Positions 23,021 through 32,321 of a DNA stretch of 64,000 nucleotides are shown in pieces; within the stretch, counting starts at the first letter, position 1; each line of letters starts with the position of its first letter. The stretch comes from Pedobacter yulinensis. GTDB taxonomy: Bacteria > Bacteroidota > Bacteroidia > Sphingobacteriales > Sphingobacteriaceae. The stretch covers positions 372,001-436,000 of the forward strand of contig NZ_KZ686268.1 of the NCBI RefSeq assembly GCF_003029735.1, read 5' to 3'. Under the pieces are notes generated by a model. The model saw nothing but the letters and a program-made list of their open reading frames with translations. It was not told where the DNA came from and searched no databases. Position numbers and translations under genes: made by a program.

Positions 23021-24310
23021 ATGAAGTATCAGCCGATTGACCCAGCGCTATTTTCTGAAAACCGCGAAAGATTTGAAAAACGCCTGAAACCCAATTCGAT
23101 AGCAATCTTTCAGTCAAATGACGAGTTCCCACGCAGTGGCGATCAATCATTTATGTTCCGGCAAAATCCCGATTTCTTTTACCTTTCGGGCATTGATCAG
23201 GAACAAAGCATCCTGCTGCTCTATCCTGACTGTCCTAATCCTTTATACAGGGAAGTCCTGTTTTTAAGACAAACCAACGATTATATAAAGGTGTGGGAAG
23301 GCCATAAATATACCAAGGAGCAGGCACAGGCGAGCTCAGGCATCCGGGCAGTCTACTGGTTGGATGATTTCGATAATATTTTCCAGAGCATTATTCACTA
23401 TGCAGAGAACATTTATCTCAATACAAACGAGAATGACCGGTATGCACATACCGTCCCCTACCGGGACCTGCGTTTTATCGAGCAGCTTCGCGAGCGGTTC
23501 CCCCTGCACCACTACGAACGCGCGGCTCCGATCATGCGCGACCTGCGGGCAGTCAAGTCAGAGACCGAGGTTATGCTGACCAGAAAAGCCTGCGGCATTA
23601 CGCGCGATGCTTTTATACGGATCCTCAAATTCATCAGGCCCGGTGTCATGGAATATGAGATTGAGGCCGAAATTATTCATGAGTTTATCAGGCAGGGCGC
23701 AACGGGCCATGCTTATTTACCAATCATCGCTTCAGGGCCGAATGCAAACATCCTGCATTATAATGATAACAACCAGGTTTGCCGCGATGGCGACGTGATC
23801 CTGTTCGACTTTGGTGCGGAATATGCCAACTATAACGCAGACCTCAGCAGAAGTGTGCCTGTTAACGGACGTTTTACCGAACGGCAGAAAGCCGTATATA
23901 ATGCCGTTCTGACCGTATTGAAAGGCTCAAAAGAACTGCTCAAACCAGGGGTCGTCTGGAACGAGTATCATGAACAGGTTGGCGAACTGATGACGGCGCA
24001 GCTGCTTCATCTTGGCCTCCTCTCGGCCAACGACGTAAAGAACCAGAACCCCGCATGGCCTGCCTACAAGAAATACTTTATGCATGGCAATTCGCACCAC
24101 CTTGGCATCGATGTTCACGACTTTGCCGGAAGGTATACACCTTTCGCGGCAGGCAATATCCTGACTGTGGAGCCCGGCATCTATATTCCTGAAGAGGGAC
24201 TTGGCATCCGTATCGAGAACGACGTGCTGATTACTGCAGACGGCCTGGTCGACCTGATGGCTGATATCCCGATTGAAGCTGAAGAGATTGAAGACATTAT
24301 GAACAATTAG
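23021..24310 (+). CDS. pepP: Xaa-Pro aminopeptidase (M24B)
   Basis: Dimetal peptidase that removes the N-terminal residue from peptides with proline in position 2. The 429 residues carry an aminopeptidase-P N-domain (1-175, including FMFRQNPDFFYLSGI) and a pita-bread catalytic domain. Metal ligands: D263 and D274 in FDFGAEYANYNAD, a His in the HGNSHHLGIDVHD block, and glutamates in TVEPGIYIPEEGLGIRIEND. No signal peptide, so it is cytosolic. It has its own -7 box and is convergent with meaB across a shared hairpin. Confidence 0.94.
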   Translation: MKYQPIDPALFSENRERFEKRLKPNSIAIFQSNDEFPRSGDQSFMFRQNPDFFYLSGIDQEQSILLLYPDCPNPLYREVLFLRQTNDYIKVWEGHKYTKEQAQASSGIRAVYWLDDFDNIFQSIIHYAENIYLNTNENDRYAHTVPYRDLRFIEQLRERFPLHHYERAAPIMRDLRAVKSETEVMLTRKACGITRDAFIRILKFIRPGVMEYEIEAEIIHEFIRQGATGHAYLPIIASGPNANILHYNDNNQVCRDGDVILFDFGAEYANYNADLSRSVPVNGRFTERQKAVYNAVLTVLKGSKELLKPGVVWNEYHEQVGELMTAQLLHLGLLSANDVKNQNPAWPAYKKYFMHGNSHHLGIDVHDFAGRYTPFAAGNILTVEPGIYIPEEGLGIRIENDVLITADGLVDLMADIPIEAEEIEDIMNN

Positions 24311-24314
24311 AGAT

Positions 24315-24340
24315 AAACGGGCCGGGCAACCGGCCTGTTT
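24315..24340. terminator. Shared hairpin between pepP and meaB
   Basis: AAACgGGCCGG / CCGGCCtGTTT around GCAA, a roughly 11-bp stem with one mismatch, between convergent genes. U-tracts are short, so efficiency is uncertain. Confidence 0.6.
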
Positions 24341-25225
24341 CTATAAATGCTGCACCAACCGGTACAGGTTAAAATCAGGCCCACGCAGGCCTTTCTTAAT
24401 TTCTGCGCGCAGTGTTTCCTTATCAAGGCTTCGCATGCGCTTTTCTGCAATCATTTTCCAGGCCCGCTCGGTAAGCAGGAGGGCTCTCCGCTCAACCGGA
24501 AGGTTAACCGGCTGCAGCAACCATTCGGCAAGCGGCACCAGCCCATCGTTCTTCGAAGCGATGGTTCTGAAAACAGGAACACGTTCGGGAGCACCGTGAA
24601 CCAGCTTCAGGAGGTTGTTGTAAAAAAGATCAGCACCTTCCCGGTCGGCCTTGTTGACAACAAAGGCCTGGGCAATCTCCATAATTCCTGATTTGATATG
24701 CTGAATCTCATCTCCTGATTCGGGAACCAGGACGAGGACGGTGCGGTCTGCAAGCCCGGCAATTTCAATTTCAGACTGCCCAACGCCAACGGTCTCAACG
24801 ATAACCAGATCAAAACCTGCTGAACGGAGCACATCGGTCATTTCCAGGGTTCTGGCCGATAAACCGCCCAGGGAACCGCGGGTGGCCAACGACCGGATGT
24901 AAATATTGGGGTCAGTGAACAAAGCCGACATGCGTATGCGGTCGCCGAGCAGCGAGCCAAAGTTGAAGGGTGAGGTAGGATCGACCGCCAGGATCGCAAC
25001 CCTTTTTCCCTGGCGGCTTAACCAGGTCGCAAGGCCCTGAACAAGCGTACTTTTGCCTGCACCGGGCGGTCCCGTGATGCCGATTACAGGTACATTCTTG
25101 GGCGCAAGCGAAGCCAGAAAAGCAGCGGCACTGTCTTCGTTGTTCTCCACAAAGCTGAGCGCCCGGGCCAGAGACCGGAAGTCGCCTGCCGCTAATTCAT
25201 CAGGCATGAGCCGCGGTGTTTTCAT
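24341..25225 (-). CDS. meaB: Methylmalonyl-CoA mutase-associated GTPase MeaB
   Basis: G3E GTPase that gates cobalamin loading and protects methylmalonyl-CoA mutase. From the ATG at 25225 the protein has 294 residues (a TTG one codon upstream is unnecessary). Motifs: Walker A GPPGAGKST, the MeaB segment AVDPTSPFNFGSLLGDRIRM, RSLATRGSLGGLS, switch ETVGVGQSE, and base-recognition NKAD. The mutase genes are not in the window. It overlaps no neighbour and is divergent from the glycan cluster, whose first -7 box lies just beyond its start. Confidence 0.93.
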   Translation of the reverse strand: MKTPRLMPDELAAGDFRSLARALSFVENNEDSAAAFLASLAPKNVPVIGITGPPGAGKSTLVQGLATWLSRQGKRVAILAVDPTSPFNFGSLLGDRIRMSALFTDPNIYIRSLATRGSLGGLSARTLEMTDVLRSAGFDLVIVETVGVGQSEIEIAGLADRTVLVLVPESGDEIQHIKSGIMEIAQAFVVNKADREGADLFYNNLLKLVHGAPERVPVFRTIASKNDGLVPLAEWLLQPVNLPVERRALLLTERAWKMIAEKRMRSLDKETLRAEIKKGLRGPDFNLYRLVQHL

Positions 25226-25234
25226 CAATAACTA

Positions 25235-25242
25235 TATCTTTG
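25235..25242 (+). promoter_or_regulatory. Candidate promoter of the glycan cluster
   Basis: TATCTTTG matches TAnnTTTG, about 70 bp before the first glycosyltransferase ATG; a GTTT is near the -33 position. Confidence 0.5.
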
Positions 25243-25312
25243 TTACAAATTAACGTATAATTTACCGGTGTTTTCGATTATTCAAACCCGGTAACAGTGC
25301 TTCAAACAGGGA

Positions 25313-26188
25313 ATGAAGGTTTCAGGATTTACATTTATACGCAATGCGGTGGTTAACGACTATCCTGTCAGGGAAGCGATAAGCTCGGTGCTCCCGCTTT
25401 GCGATGAGTTTGTCGTCGCGCTCGGCAATTCATCTGACGATACTGAAGCCCTGGTACGTTCAATTGATTCAGATAAAATACGGATCATAAATACGGTCTG
25501 GGACGAGAGCCTGAAAGAAGGAGGTGCCGTATTTGCGGCCGAAACCAATAAAGCGCTTGCAGCTGTTGACCCGCAGGCAGATTGGCTGGTATATATCCAG
25601 GGCGACGAAGCGATACATGAAAACGATATTCCCCTGATCAGGCAGGAAATGGAAAACTGCCTGACAGACAACAAGATCGAAGGATTGTTGTTTAATTACA
25701 GGCATTTTTACGGGTCATATGATTATACGGCCGAATCTCGCCGCTGGTACCGGCGCGAGATCAGGATCCTGAAAAATTTGCCGGGCATGCATTCTTACCG
25801 CGACGCACAAGGTTTCCGGCGCAATGGCAAAAAGATCTGTACCAAACTCATTCATGCCTGTATATACCATTATGGTTGGGTTAAACCCCCGAAAAACCTG
25901 TTAAACAAAGTGCGCAACTTTAACCAGTATTACCATACTCAGGAATGGATCGAAGAAAACTACCCTGAAGTGGGCGAGTTCGACATGCGCAATGCGGACC
26001 GCCTGGTCAGATTTGAAGGCAGCCATCCTGCCGTAATGCAGGAGCGCATTGCCCGCTCCAACTGGAAATTCAGGGAAGTGCCAGACACAAGCCGTTTTCA
26101 AAGCATGAGGCGGCGGCTGCTCGAAAAGTTTGAAGCGTTTACAGGAATCCGGCCGTTTGAGTACAGAAACTATAAAAGGGTAAGGTAA
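25313..26188 (+). CDS. Glycosyltransferase family 2-like protein
   Basis: The 291-residue cytosolic protein has a GT-A fold: it opens with GFTFIRNAVVNDYPVREAI, has the NSSDDTEALV and QGDEAIHENDI blocks (the latter providing the acidic metal-binding residues in place of DxD), and continues with an aromatic/basic acceptor part. It resembles the glycosyl transferases often seen in LPS or exopolysaccharide clusters that extend surface glycans from nucleotide sugars. It is the first gene of a plus-strand run of seven glycosyltransferase or GT-like genes plus an exporter. Donor and acceptor cannot be read. Confidence 0.82.
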   Translation: MKVSGFTFIRNAVVNDYPVREAISSVLPLCDEFVVALGNSSDDTEALVRSIDSDKIRIINTVWDESLKEGGAVFAAETNKALAAVDPQADWLVYIQGDEAIHENDIPLIRQEMENCLTDNKIEGLLFNYRHFYGSYDYTAESRRWYRREIRILKNLPGMHSYRDAQGFRRNGKKICTKLIHACIYHYGWVKPPKNLLNKVRNFNQYYHTQEWIEENYPEVGEFDMRNADRLVRFEGSHPAVMQERIARSNWKFREVPDTSRFQSMRRRLLEKFEAFTGIRPFEYRNYKRVR

Positions 26189-26254
26189 TGATGATAACAA
26201 ACCCTTTAACTGCTGTCCGTCTCAGCGCACAACATCTACGACCTTAATAATTAT

Positions 26255-27310
26255 ATGCAGAAACCGCGCGTTTTAGTCACCTTCGATTCCATGAAAGATA
26301 CCAATTGCGGCTATTTTTCTTTTGGCAAAGGCCTTGGCGATGCACTGATCAGCCAGAACACTCAGAGGTTTGATCTTAGTTTTTATCTTTTTAAACACAC
26401 AGCGCACCAGTTTAAAGGTGTTGACCGCACCATATACCGGTCGGTGCTTGACAATTTGCTATTCAGGCACCGGAACGACTTCGAGGTCGTGCACCTTTCC
26501 GATCAAACCTGCCGGCTTCATCCGGCACAACTGCGGGCAAAAAAGATTATGACAGTCCATGACATGAACAAGGTACACCTCAAGTTCAGCAAGCCGGGCC
26601 GCATCAGGGCCTATTTAAAAAAACTGGGTGCTAAAATCAGTAAATGTGACCACATCGTCGCTATTTCTCAGTTCGTTGCAGACGATATCAAAAGTTACTT
26701 TCCTGAATCCGCACACAAGGTTCAGGTGATCCATAACGGCGCAGATAAATTACAACCGGTACCCGGGCACCGCCCGGCATTTGAGCCGGCCGCCCCGTTT
26801 ATCTTCACGATCGGCCGCCTCACCGTACAAAAAGGGTTTCACTTGCTCCCCGCTTTATTGCAAAATAACCAGTATCACCTCGTTATCTCAGGCATCGAGA
26901 CGCCCCATAAACTGAAAATACAGGAAATGGCTGCAAGGTTTTCATGCCAGGACCGGGTGCATATTACCGGTCCGGTTTCTGATGCTGACAAAGCTTGGTA
27001 TTATCAACATTGCAGTGCTTTCGCCTTTCCGTCAAGGGCGGAGGGTTTTGGCCTGCCGGCGATAGAAGCCATGCATTTCGGCAAGCCCGCTTTTCTTGCA
27101 AGATATACTTCGCTGCCAGAGGTGGGGGGAGATGCAGCCTATTATTTTGACAATTTTGAGCCAGAGCACATGCACCAGGTATTTACAGAAGGCATGAACC
27201 ACTTTGCCGCTACCAACGGGCCGGCCAGAAGCAAAGCACAGGCGGCCCGCTTTAGCTGGGAGCGTGCCGCGGCAGCATACTTAAATCTTTACGAATCATG
27301 CCTGGTTTAA
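26255..27310 (+). CDS. Glycosyltransferase family 4 (GT-B)
   Basis: The 351 residues form a retaining GT-B enzyme. The N-domain includes MTVHDMNKVH and the serine-type switch HIVAISQFVADDIKSYF; the C-domain starts near FIFTIGRLTVQKGFHLL and contains the donor-binding FAFPSRAEGFGLPAIEAMHFGKP (about 255-277), with the E-x7-E motif of GT4. No signal peptide or membrane helix, so it is peripheral or cytosolic. It overlaps the next gene by 13 bp, a sign of translational coupling. The sugar transferred is not predictable. Confidence 0.9.
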   Translation: MQKPRVLVTFDSMKDTNCGYFSFGKGLGDALISQNTQRFDLSFYLFKHTAHQFKGVDRTIYRSVLDNLLFRHRNDFEVVHLSDQTCRLHPAQLRAKKIMTVHDMNKVHLKFSKPGRIRAYLKKLGAKISKCDHIVAISQFVADDIKSYFPESAHKVQVIHNGADKLQPVPGHRPAFEPAAPFIFTIGRLTVQKGFHLLPALLQNNQYHLVISGIETPHKLKIQEMAARFSCQDRVHITGPVSDADKAWYYQHCSAFAFPSRAEGFGLPAIEAMHFGKPAFLARYTSLPEVGGDAAYYFDNFEPEHMHQVFTEGMNHFAATNGPARSKAQAARFSWERAAAAYLNLYESCLV

Positions 27311-28101
27311 CAGGAGGGCAGGCGGCGGTCATCATTCCGGTTTACCGCAATGAATTGTCTCATTATGAAACGGTCGCACTCAGGCAGTGCATCAGCACGC
27401 TCTCCGCACATCCGCTCGTTGTTGTCAAACCTCAAAATATGGTTTTAACCGGCGAACTTGCTGCCGTTTCCTGGACTGAAGTTGTTGAGTTTGATCCCGG
27501 ATTTTTCAGCGGCATTGAAGGCTACAACAGATTGATGCTGTCTGCCGCATTTTATACCCGTCTGAGCCATTATGAATTCATACTGATCCATCAACTTGAC
27601 TGTCTGGTTTTCAAAGACGAACTCAAATTCTGGTGTGAACAGGATTGGGATTACATAGGCGCCCCCTGGATTCAAAAAACCTATCATAAAACCTGGCCGG
27701 AACTGTTGTGGCGAAAGCTGAAGCGCTCATCAGAAAGCCTGTTCAGGCTCGATCAAACAAAGCGGCAGCGCATGCTGGAAAATAGAGTGGGCAACGGCGG
27801 CTTTTCTTTGAGGCGAACGGCAAAATTCCGGGACATTGCAGCAACTTTGTCCGTACAGTCAGAAATGTACTTGTCGCGCACCTGTAACCTGTACAATGAG
27901 GACGTTTTCTGGAGCATTGAGGTAAACAAAACAGAAGAGGTTTTGAGAATTCCTGATTGGGAAACTGCGCTGAAATTCGCGTTTGAGGTTCCGCCGGGCA
28001 AGCTCAGCATACCCGAAAAGCTTCCCTTCGGCTGTCATGATTGGGACCATTACCTGGATTATTGGCAGCCGGTCTTCAGCAAATTGGGCATAAGTGTCTG
28101 A
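27298..28101 (+). CDS. DUF5672 glycosyltransferase-like protein
   Basis: The 267 residues fit DUF5672, a family found in glycan clusters and thought to be GT-A-like. Marks I rely on: AAVIIPVYRNELSHYE at the N-terminus, FILIHQLDCLVFKDEL with the acidic DxD-like site, WDYIGAPWI, VGNGGFSLR, NEDVFWS, and the C-terminal PFGCHDWDHY. The ATG is inside the end of the previous GT4 gene, so the two genes are coupled. No biochemical role is established for the family; sugar transfer is inferred from context. Confidence 0.8.
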   Translation: MPGLTGGQAAVIIPVYRNELSHYETVALRQCISTLSAHPLVVVKPQNMVLTGELAAVSWTEVVEFDPGFFSGIEGYNRLMLSAAFYTRLSHYEFILIHQLDCLVFKDELKFWCEQDWDYIGAPWIQKTYHKTWPELLWRKLKRSSESLFRLDQTKRQRMLENRVGNGGFSLRRTAKFRDIAATLSVQSEMYLSRTCNLYNEDVFWSIEVNKTEEVLRIPDWETALKFAFEVPPGKLSIPEKLPFGCHDWDHYLDYWQPVFSKLGISV

Positions 28102-28128
28102 CCCACCAAACTCTGATTATAAAATCTG

Positions 28129-28136
28129 TACCTTTG
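28129..28136 (+). promoter_or_regulatory. -7 box upstream of the ABC exporter
   Basis: TACCTTTG matches TAnnTTTG, 34 bp before the exporter ATG. It suggests that the second half of the cluster can be transcribed on its own. Confidence 0.5.
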
Positions 28137-28170
28137 CAGGCTGGCTCCGGCCTATCAATATCCATACTGA

Positions 28171-29997
28171 ATGAAAACATATTTTCGTTTACTTTCATTC
28201 GCGAAACCGATTGAAAAGTTTGCTATTCCCTATATCCTGGTTACGCTGCTGGCCATCATTTTCAACACCACGTTGTTTACGCTGATCGGGCCGCTGCTTG
28301 AGACGCTTTTTAACCGCAGTTCCCAACTGTCACGCCTCGCAGCAGACCAGTCAGATTCCTGGTTTGATTTTATTGGTCAGATGAACGACTATGTGCTTTA
28401 TCTTTCTGCCAAAGAAGGAACCGTGGCAACACTTCAGATCATGTGCGTGATCATCATCGTTGTGGTATTCTTGTCCAACCTCTTTCGTTACCTATCCCAG
28501 CGGTTTATGGAAGATCTGCGCGTCCATACGCTGCTTAACCTGCGCAGAACTGTTTTTGACCGGGTCATGGAACTTAACGTTGGCTTTTTCAACAACGAAC
28601 GCAAGGGCGACATCATTTCCAAGATCGCATCAGATGTTCAGGTGGTCCAGTTTACGGTGACCAATACACTGCAGGTGGTCTTTAAGGAACCCATGCAGCT
28701 GATTTTTTACATTGTTGTGCTGCTGTCCATATCGGTCAAGCTCACGCTTTTTTCCCTCTTGGTTATACCGGTTTCAGGTTTTATCATCAGTAAAATTGTT
28801 AAACGCCTCAAACAGCAGACGACCCAGTCGCACGAATCGTTTGCCAAGATGATTGGTTTCCTGGATGAGTCTTTAAGCGGCATCAAGATCGTGAAAGCTT
28901 TCAACGCAACAGGCCGCACGAAAGAGAAATTTGACCAGGAAAACCGCTTCTATTCCTTTTTGAACCGGAAGATTGCACGCAGGCAACAGCTGGCCTCACC
29001 GGTATCACAGGCGCTGGGTGTAATGGTCGTGGCTTTTATCGTGTTGTACGGGGGAACTATGATCCTGACCGGACAGGGCGACCTGACCACCACCAAATTC
29101 CTCGCTTATATCGCTACTTTTTCGCAGGTGATGCAGCCCGTTAAAGCCCTTAGCGATGCATTCAGCGGCATCCATTCGGGTGTGACGGCTGGTGAGCGTG
29201 TTCTTGGCCTGATTGACACCAAGCCGGCTTTTGCCGACCGTCAGGATGCGAAACCGGTGTCTACTTTCAGCGATTCGCTCACTTTGGAACAGGTAAATTT
29301 CAGCTATGGCGAAAAACCGGTATTGAGAAATGTGAGCCTGAGTATCAAAAAAGGCACAACGGTAGCACTGGTGGGGCCGTCTGGCGGCGGCAAAAGCACG
29401 CTGTTAGATCTGTTGCCCAGGTTTCATGATCCGGAAAGTGGCCGTATCCTCTTTGATGGCAAGCCATATACTGCGCTTACGATGGCGAGCATCAGGGCGC
29501 AAATGGGCATTGTAAACCAGGATTCTTTCCTGTTTAACGACAGTATTTTTAATAACATTGCGTACGGTAAGCCCGAGGCGACCCAGGCAGAGGTCGAACA
29601 GGCTGCGCGAATTGCCAATGCTCATGAGTTCATTATCCAGACAGAGCGCGGCTACGAAACACATGTGGGCGACCGGGGCAACCGGCTTTCAGGCGGCCAG
29701 CGGCAGCGAATCTGTATAGCCCGGGCGGTATTATCCAATCCGCCGATCATGCTGCTGGACGAGGCGACTTCAGCGCTCGATACCGAGTCGGAGAAACTTG
29801 TACAGGATGCATTGAACAACCTGATGAAAAACCGCACCTCTGTTATCATTGCGCACCGGTTAAGCACCATACAGCATGCCGATGAGATCGTCGTCATTGA
29901 TAAAGGGTCAATCGTTGAGCGGGGATCACACAGCGCGCTCCTTGCAGAAAACGGCCTGTACAAACGTCTGATCGAGATGCAGACTTTTACAGATTAA
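28171..29997 (+). CDS. MsbA-like ABC exporter (fused permease-ATPase)
   Basis: A half-size exporter of 608 residues: six membrane helices (about 18-330), with the coupling segment FFNNERKGDIISKIASDV, then the nucleotide-binding domain with Walker A GPSGGGKST (402-410), Q-loop GIVNQDSF, signature LSGGQRQR, Walker B IMLLDEATSALD and H-loop IIAHRLSTI. It works as a homodimer in the inner membrane. In this cluster it most likely flips a lipid-linked glycan or lipid A-core, in the manner of MsbA, but multidrug-type exporters share the same architecture. Followed after 20 bp by the two-domain glycosyltransferase. Confidence 0.88.
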   Translation: MKTYFRLLSFAKPIEKFAIPYILVTLLAIIFNTTLFTLIGPLLETLFNRSSQLSRLAADQSDSWFDFIGQMNDYVLYLSAKEGTVATLQIMCVIIIVVVFLSNLFRYLSQRFMEDLRVHTLLNLRRTVFDRVMELNVGFFNNERKGDIISKIASDVQVVQFTVTNTLQVVFKEPMQLIFYIVVLLSISVKLTLFSLLVIPVSGFIISKIVKRLKQQTTQSHESFAKMIGFLDESLSGIKIVKAFNATGRTKEKFDQENRFYSFLNRKIARRQQLASPVSQALGVMVVAFIVLYGGTMILTGQGDLTTTKFLAYIATFSQVMQPVKALSDAFSGIHSGVTAGERVLGLIDTKPAFADRQDAKPVSTFSDSLTLEQVNFSYGEKPVLRNVSLSIKKGTTVALVGPSGGGKSTLLDLLPRFHDPESGRILFDGKPYTALTMASIRAQMGIVNQDSFLFNDSIFNNIAYGKPEATQAEVEQAARIANAHEFIIQTERGYETHVGDRGNRLSGGQRQRICIARAVLSNPPIMLLDEATSALDTESEKLVQDALNNLMKNRTSVIIAHRLSTIQHADEIVVIDKGSIVERGSHSALLAENGLYKRLIEMQTFTD

Positions 29998-30017
29998 TCG
30001 CAAGGACCCGGCACGCT

Positions 30018-32321
30018 ATGAGCAAAAATAAAATTACAAGATGGATTGACCGGAATAATGACCGGGTTTGCCTGACGGTTAGCAGGAAATATTACCGCAA
30101 ACTGGAGGCCGGAGCGGGCTCGTGGTATTTCCTGCATCCGAAATTTTATGTCTTTTACCTGCTGCGCCTGCTGCTGGTTTGCCTGAACTTCTTCAGATTC
30201 AACCGGTCGCTATACAGGCCCTATGCGGAGGCCTGGCGGGAACCGGTAAATGCCCTAAAAAACCGGGGCAGGCCATCCTGGTCTGACCGTATCCAGACAA
30301 CTGCGGCGACCTTCTGCGGACTGCGATACTTTATAGAGCCGGCATTCAGACCCGGGTTCTATGAGGAGCGGATTCCGCTTTCTGAGCTGTCATTTGAGAC
30401 GGAAGCCGATGTAAAGGTATCTATCGTCATTCCGGTGTTTAACCAGGTCTATTTCACGCTGAACTGCCTGAGGTCGCTTCGACTGCACCTGCCGGCCGGT
30501 ATAGCGGCCGAAATCATCGTTGTCGATGATTGCTCAACCGACGATACAGCTGCACAGCTGCAGCAGATTGCTGGGATCCGCTACATCAGAAACGATGAAA
30601 ATTCAGGTTTTATACAGAGCTGCAGGCGGGGTATCGCTCAATCGCGCGGATTCTATATTGCGCTCTTAAACAATGACACGCTCGTTCAGCCGGGCTGGCT
30701 CGAAAACTTAGTGGGTGCCCTGGAAAACGATGAAACCGCGGGAGCGGCGGGATCGAAGCTCATCTACCCTTACGGTCTTTTGCAGGAGGCCGGCTGTGTA
30801 CTGTTCAACAATGGGCGCAGTGTGAACTACGGTCGTCATGACGATTACAGGGTGTCGAAATACAATTTCAGGCGACCGGTCGACTACATATCTGGCGCCA
30901 GCCTGCTGTTTCGCCGGTCAGATTATGAAAAACTGGGCGGCCTTGATACCAGCTACACCCCCGCTTACTATGAAGACACTGATTTTTGCCTGGCCGTACA
31001 ACATGTATTAGGCAAAAAGGTCATTTACCAGCCAGATTCTTGTCTGGTCCATTTCGAGGGCATCAGTTCTGGTAAAGTTTCCAAAAAGGGCAATGTTAAA
31101 TCCTTCCAGGAAATCAATAAAAAGCGCTTTTTAAACAAATGGTCGGCTGAACTTGCTGGCTACCCAACCTCAGGTAAAGATGTGCGCCTGGCGGCTGAGC
31201 GGCATATGCCGGGCCGAAAACTGGTTTTTATCGATTCTTATCTTCCACGCTTCGACCGCGAGTCAGGATCTTACAGGGTCTGGCAGTTGCTGAATATGAT
31301 GCAGGAACTTCAGTTAAAAATTGTCTTTGTTCCCGGAAACGGGCAACCTGAAGCTCCATACTATAAAATGTTGTGTGATGCCGGAATAGAGGTGCTGCTT
31401 CGGTACCGCGGTAAAAGGCATTTCTATGCGCAGGTTAAAGCGGCCTGCAAGGCGGCAGCCTGGGTGTGGGCCTGCCGGCCGGAACTCAATCGCCGCTTCT
31501 CTTTTGTGAGGAATGGAAGGCCCGAACTTCAGTGGATCTACGATACAGTAGATCTGCATTATGTACGCATGGAACGTGAAGGCGTTCTGCATCAGAATGC
31601 GAAAGTGCTAAAGCAGGCTGATAAATATAAAGAATTGGAATTGAAGCTGGCCAGGGCAGCCGACGTGACGGTTTGCATCACTGCTACCGAACAACAGGTG
31701 TTGCAACAACAGGGCATCAGCAATACCACGGTTATTCCGAACATCCACCTGGTTCGTCATGAGAATGGGCTTCCGTTTCAACAACGCGCCGGACTGCTTT
31801 TCATTGGCAGTTATGACCATACCCCGAATAGAGACGCGGCAAAATGGCTTGTTAAAGAAATCATGCCGCTTGTGTGGCGGTCTGAACCTGATGTAACGCT
31901 CACCCTGCTGGGCAATAATCCTACGGCCGAGATTCGCAGCCTGGCAGAAGCAAGAGTTGTCGTTCCGGGTTATATTGCAGACATTTCTGCGTATTTTCAG
32001 CAAAGCCGCGTATTTGTGGCGCCACTCAGGTATGGGGCGGGAATGAAAGGTAAAATCGGCCAGAGTCTGGAATATGCGCTCCCGATTGTATCTACAAGTA
32101 TCGGTGTAGAAGGGATGAACCTGGAAGCAGAGCAGCAGGTGCTTGTTGCAAACGACGCGCAAGAGTTCGCAGAACGCATCCTTGAACTGTACCGCTCTGA
32201 AGCCCTATGGCAGCGCATACATGACAACGCGATCGGTGCCATGCGCCCGTTTACGCCTGCGGTTGTGAAGTCGCAGCTGAGGGCTATACTTAATCCTGTA
32301 TCATCTCCGGAACATGAATAA
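30018..32321 (+). CDS. Two-domain glycosyltransferase (GT2 fused to GT4-like)
   Basis: The 767 residues combine two catalytic modules. Residues about 135-360 are a GT2 domain (VSIVIPVFNQVYFTLNC, VVDDCSTDD, LLNNDTLVQPGWLENLV, and YYEDTDFCLAV as the acceptor-side ED motif). Residues about 395-750 are a GT-B domain of GT1/GT4 type (GLLFIGSYDHTPNRDAAKWL, VVPGYIADISAYF, FVAPLRYGAGMKGKIGQSL, PIVSTSIGVEGM). The N-terminal 130 residues carry one hydrophobic patch near 45-62 that may attach it to the membrane. A fused pair usually adds two successive sugars. It overlaps the next GT2 gene by 8 bp. Confidence 0.9.
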   Translation: MSKNKITRWIDRNNDRVCLTVSRKYYRKLEAGAGSWYFLHPKFYVFYLLRLLLVCLNFFRFNRSLYRPYAEAWREPVNALKNRGRPSWSDRIQTTAATFCGLRYFIEPAFRPGFYEERIPLSELSFETEADVKVSIVIPVFNQVYFTLNCLRSLRLHLPAGIAAEIIVVDDCSTDDTAAQLQQIAGIRYIRNDENSGFIQSCRRGIAQSRGFYIALLNNDTLVQPGWLENLVGALENDETAGAAGSKLIYPYGLLQEAGCVLFNNGRSVNYGRHDDYRVSKYNFRRPVDYISGASLLFRRSDYEKLGGLDTSYTPAYYEDTDFCLAVQHVLGKKVIYQPDSCLVHFEGISSGKVSKKGNVKSFQEINKKRFLNKWSAELAGYPTSGKDVRLAAERHMPGRKLVFIDSYLPRFDRESGSYRVWQLLNMMQELQLKIVFVPGNGQPEAPYYKMLCDAGIEVLLRYRGKRHFYAQVKAACKAAAWVWACRPELNRRFSFVRNGRPELQWIYDTVDLHYVRMEREGVLHQNAKVLKQADKYKELELKLARAADVTVCITATEQQVLQQQGISNTTVIPNIHLVRHENGLPFQQRAGLLFIGSYDHTPNRDAAKWLVKEIMPLVWRSEPDVTLTLLGNNPTAEIRSLAEARVVVPGYIADISAYFQQSRVFVAPLRYGAGMKGKIGQSLEYALPIVSTSIGVEGMNLEAEQQVLVANDAQEFAERILELYRSEALWQRIHDNAIGAMRPFTPAVVKSQLRAILNPVSSPEHE

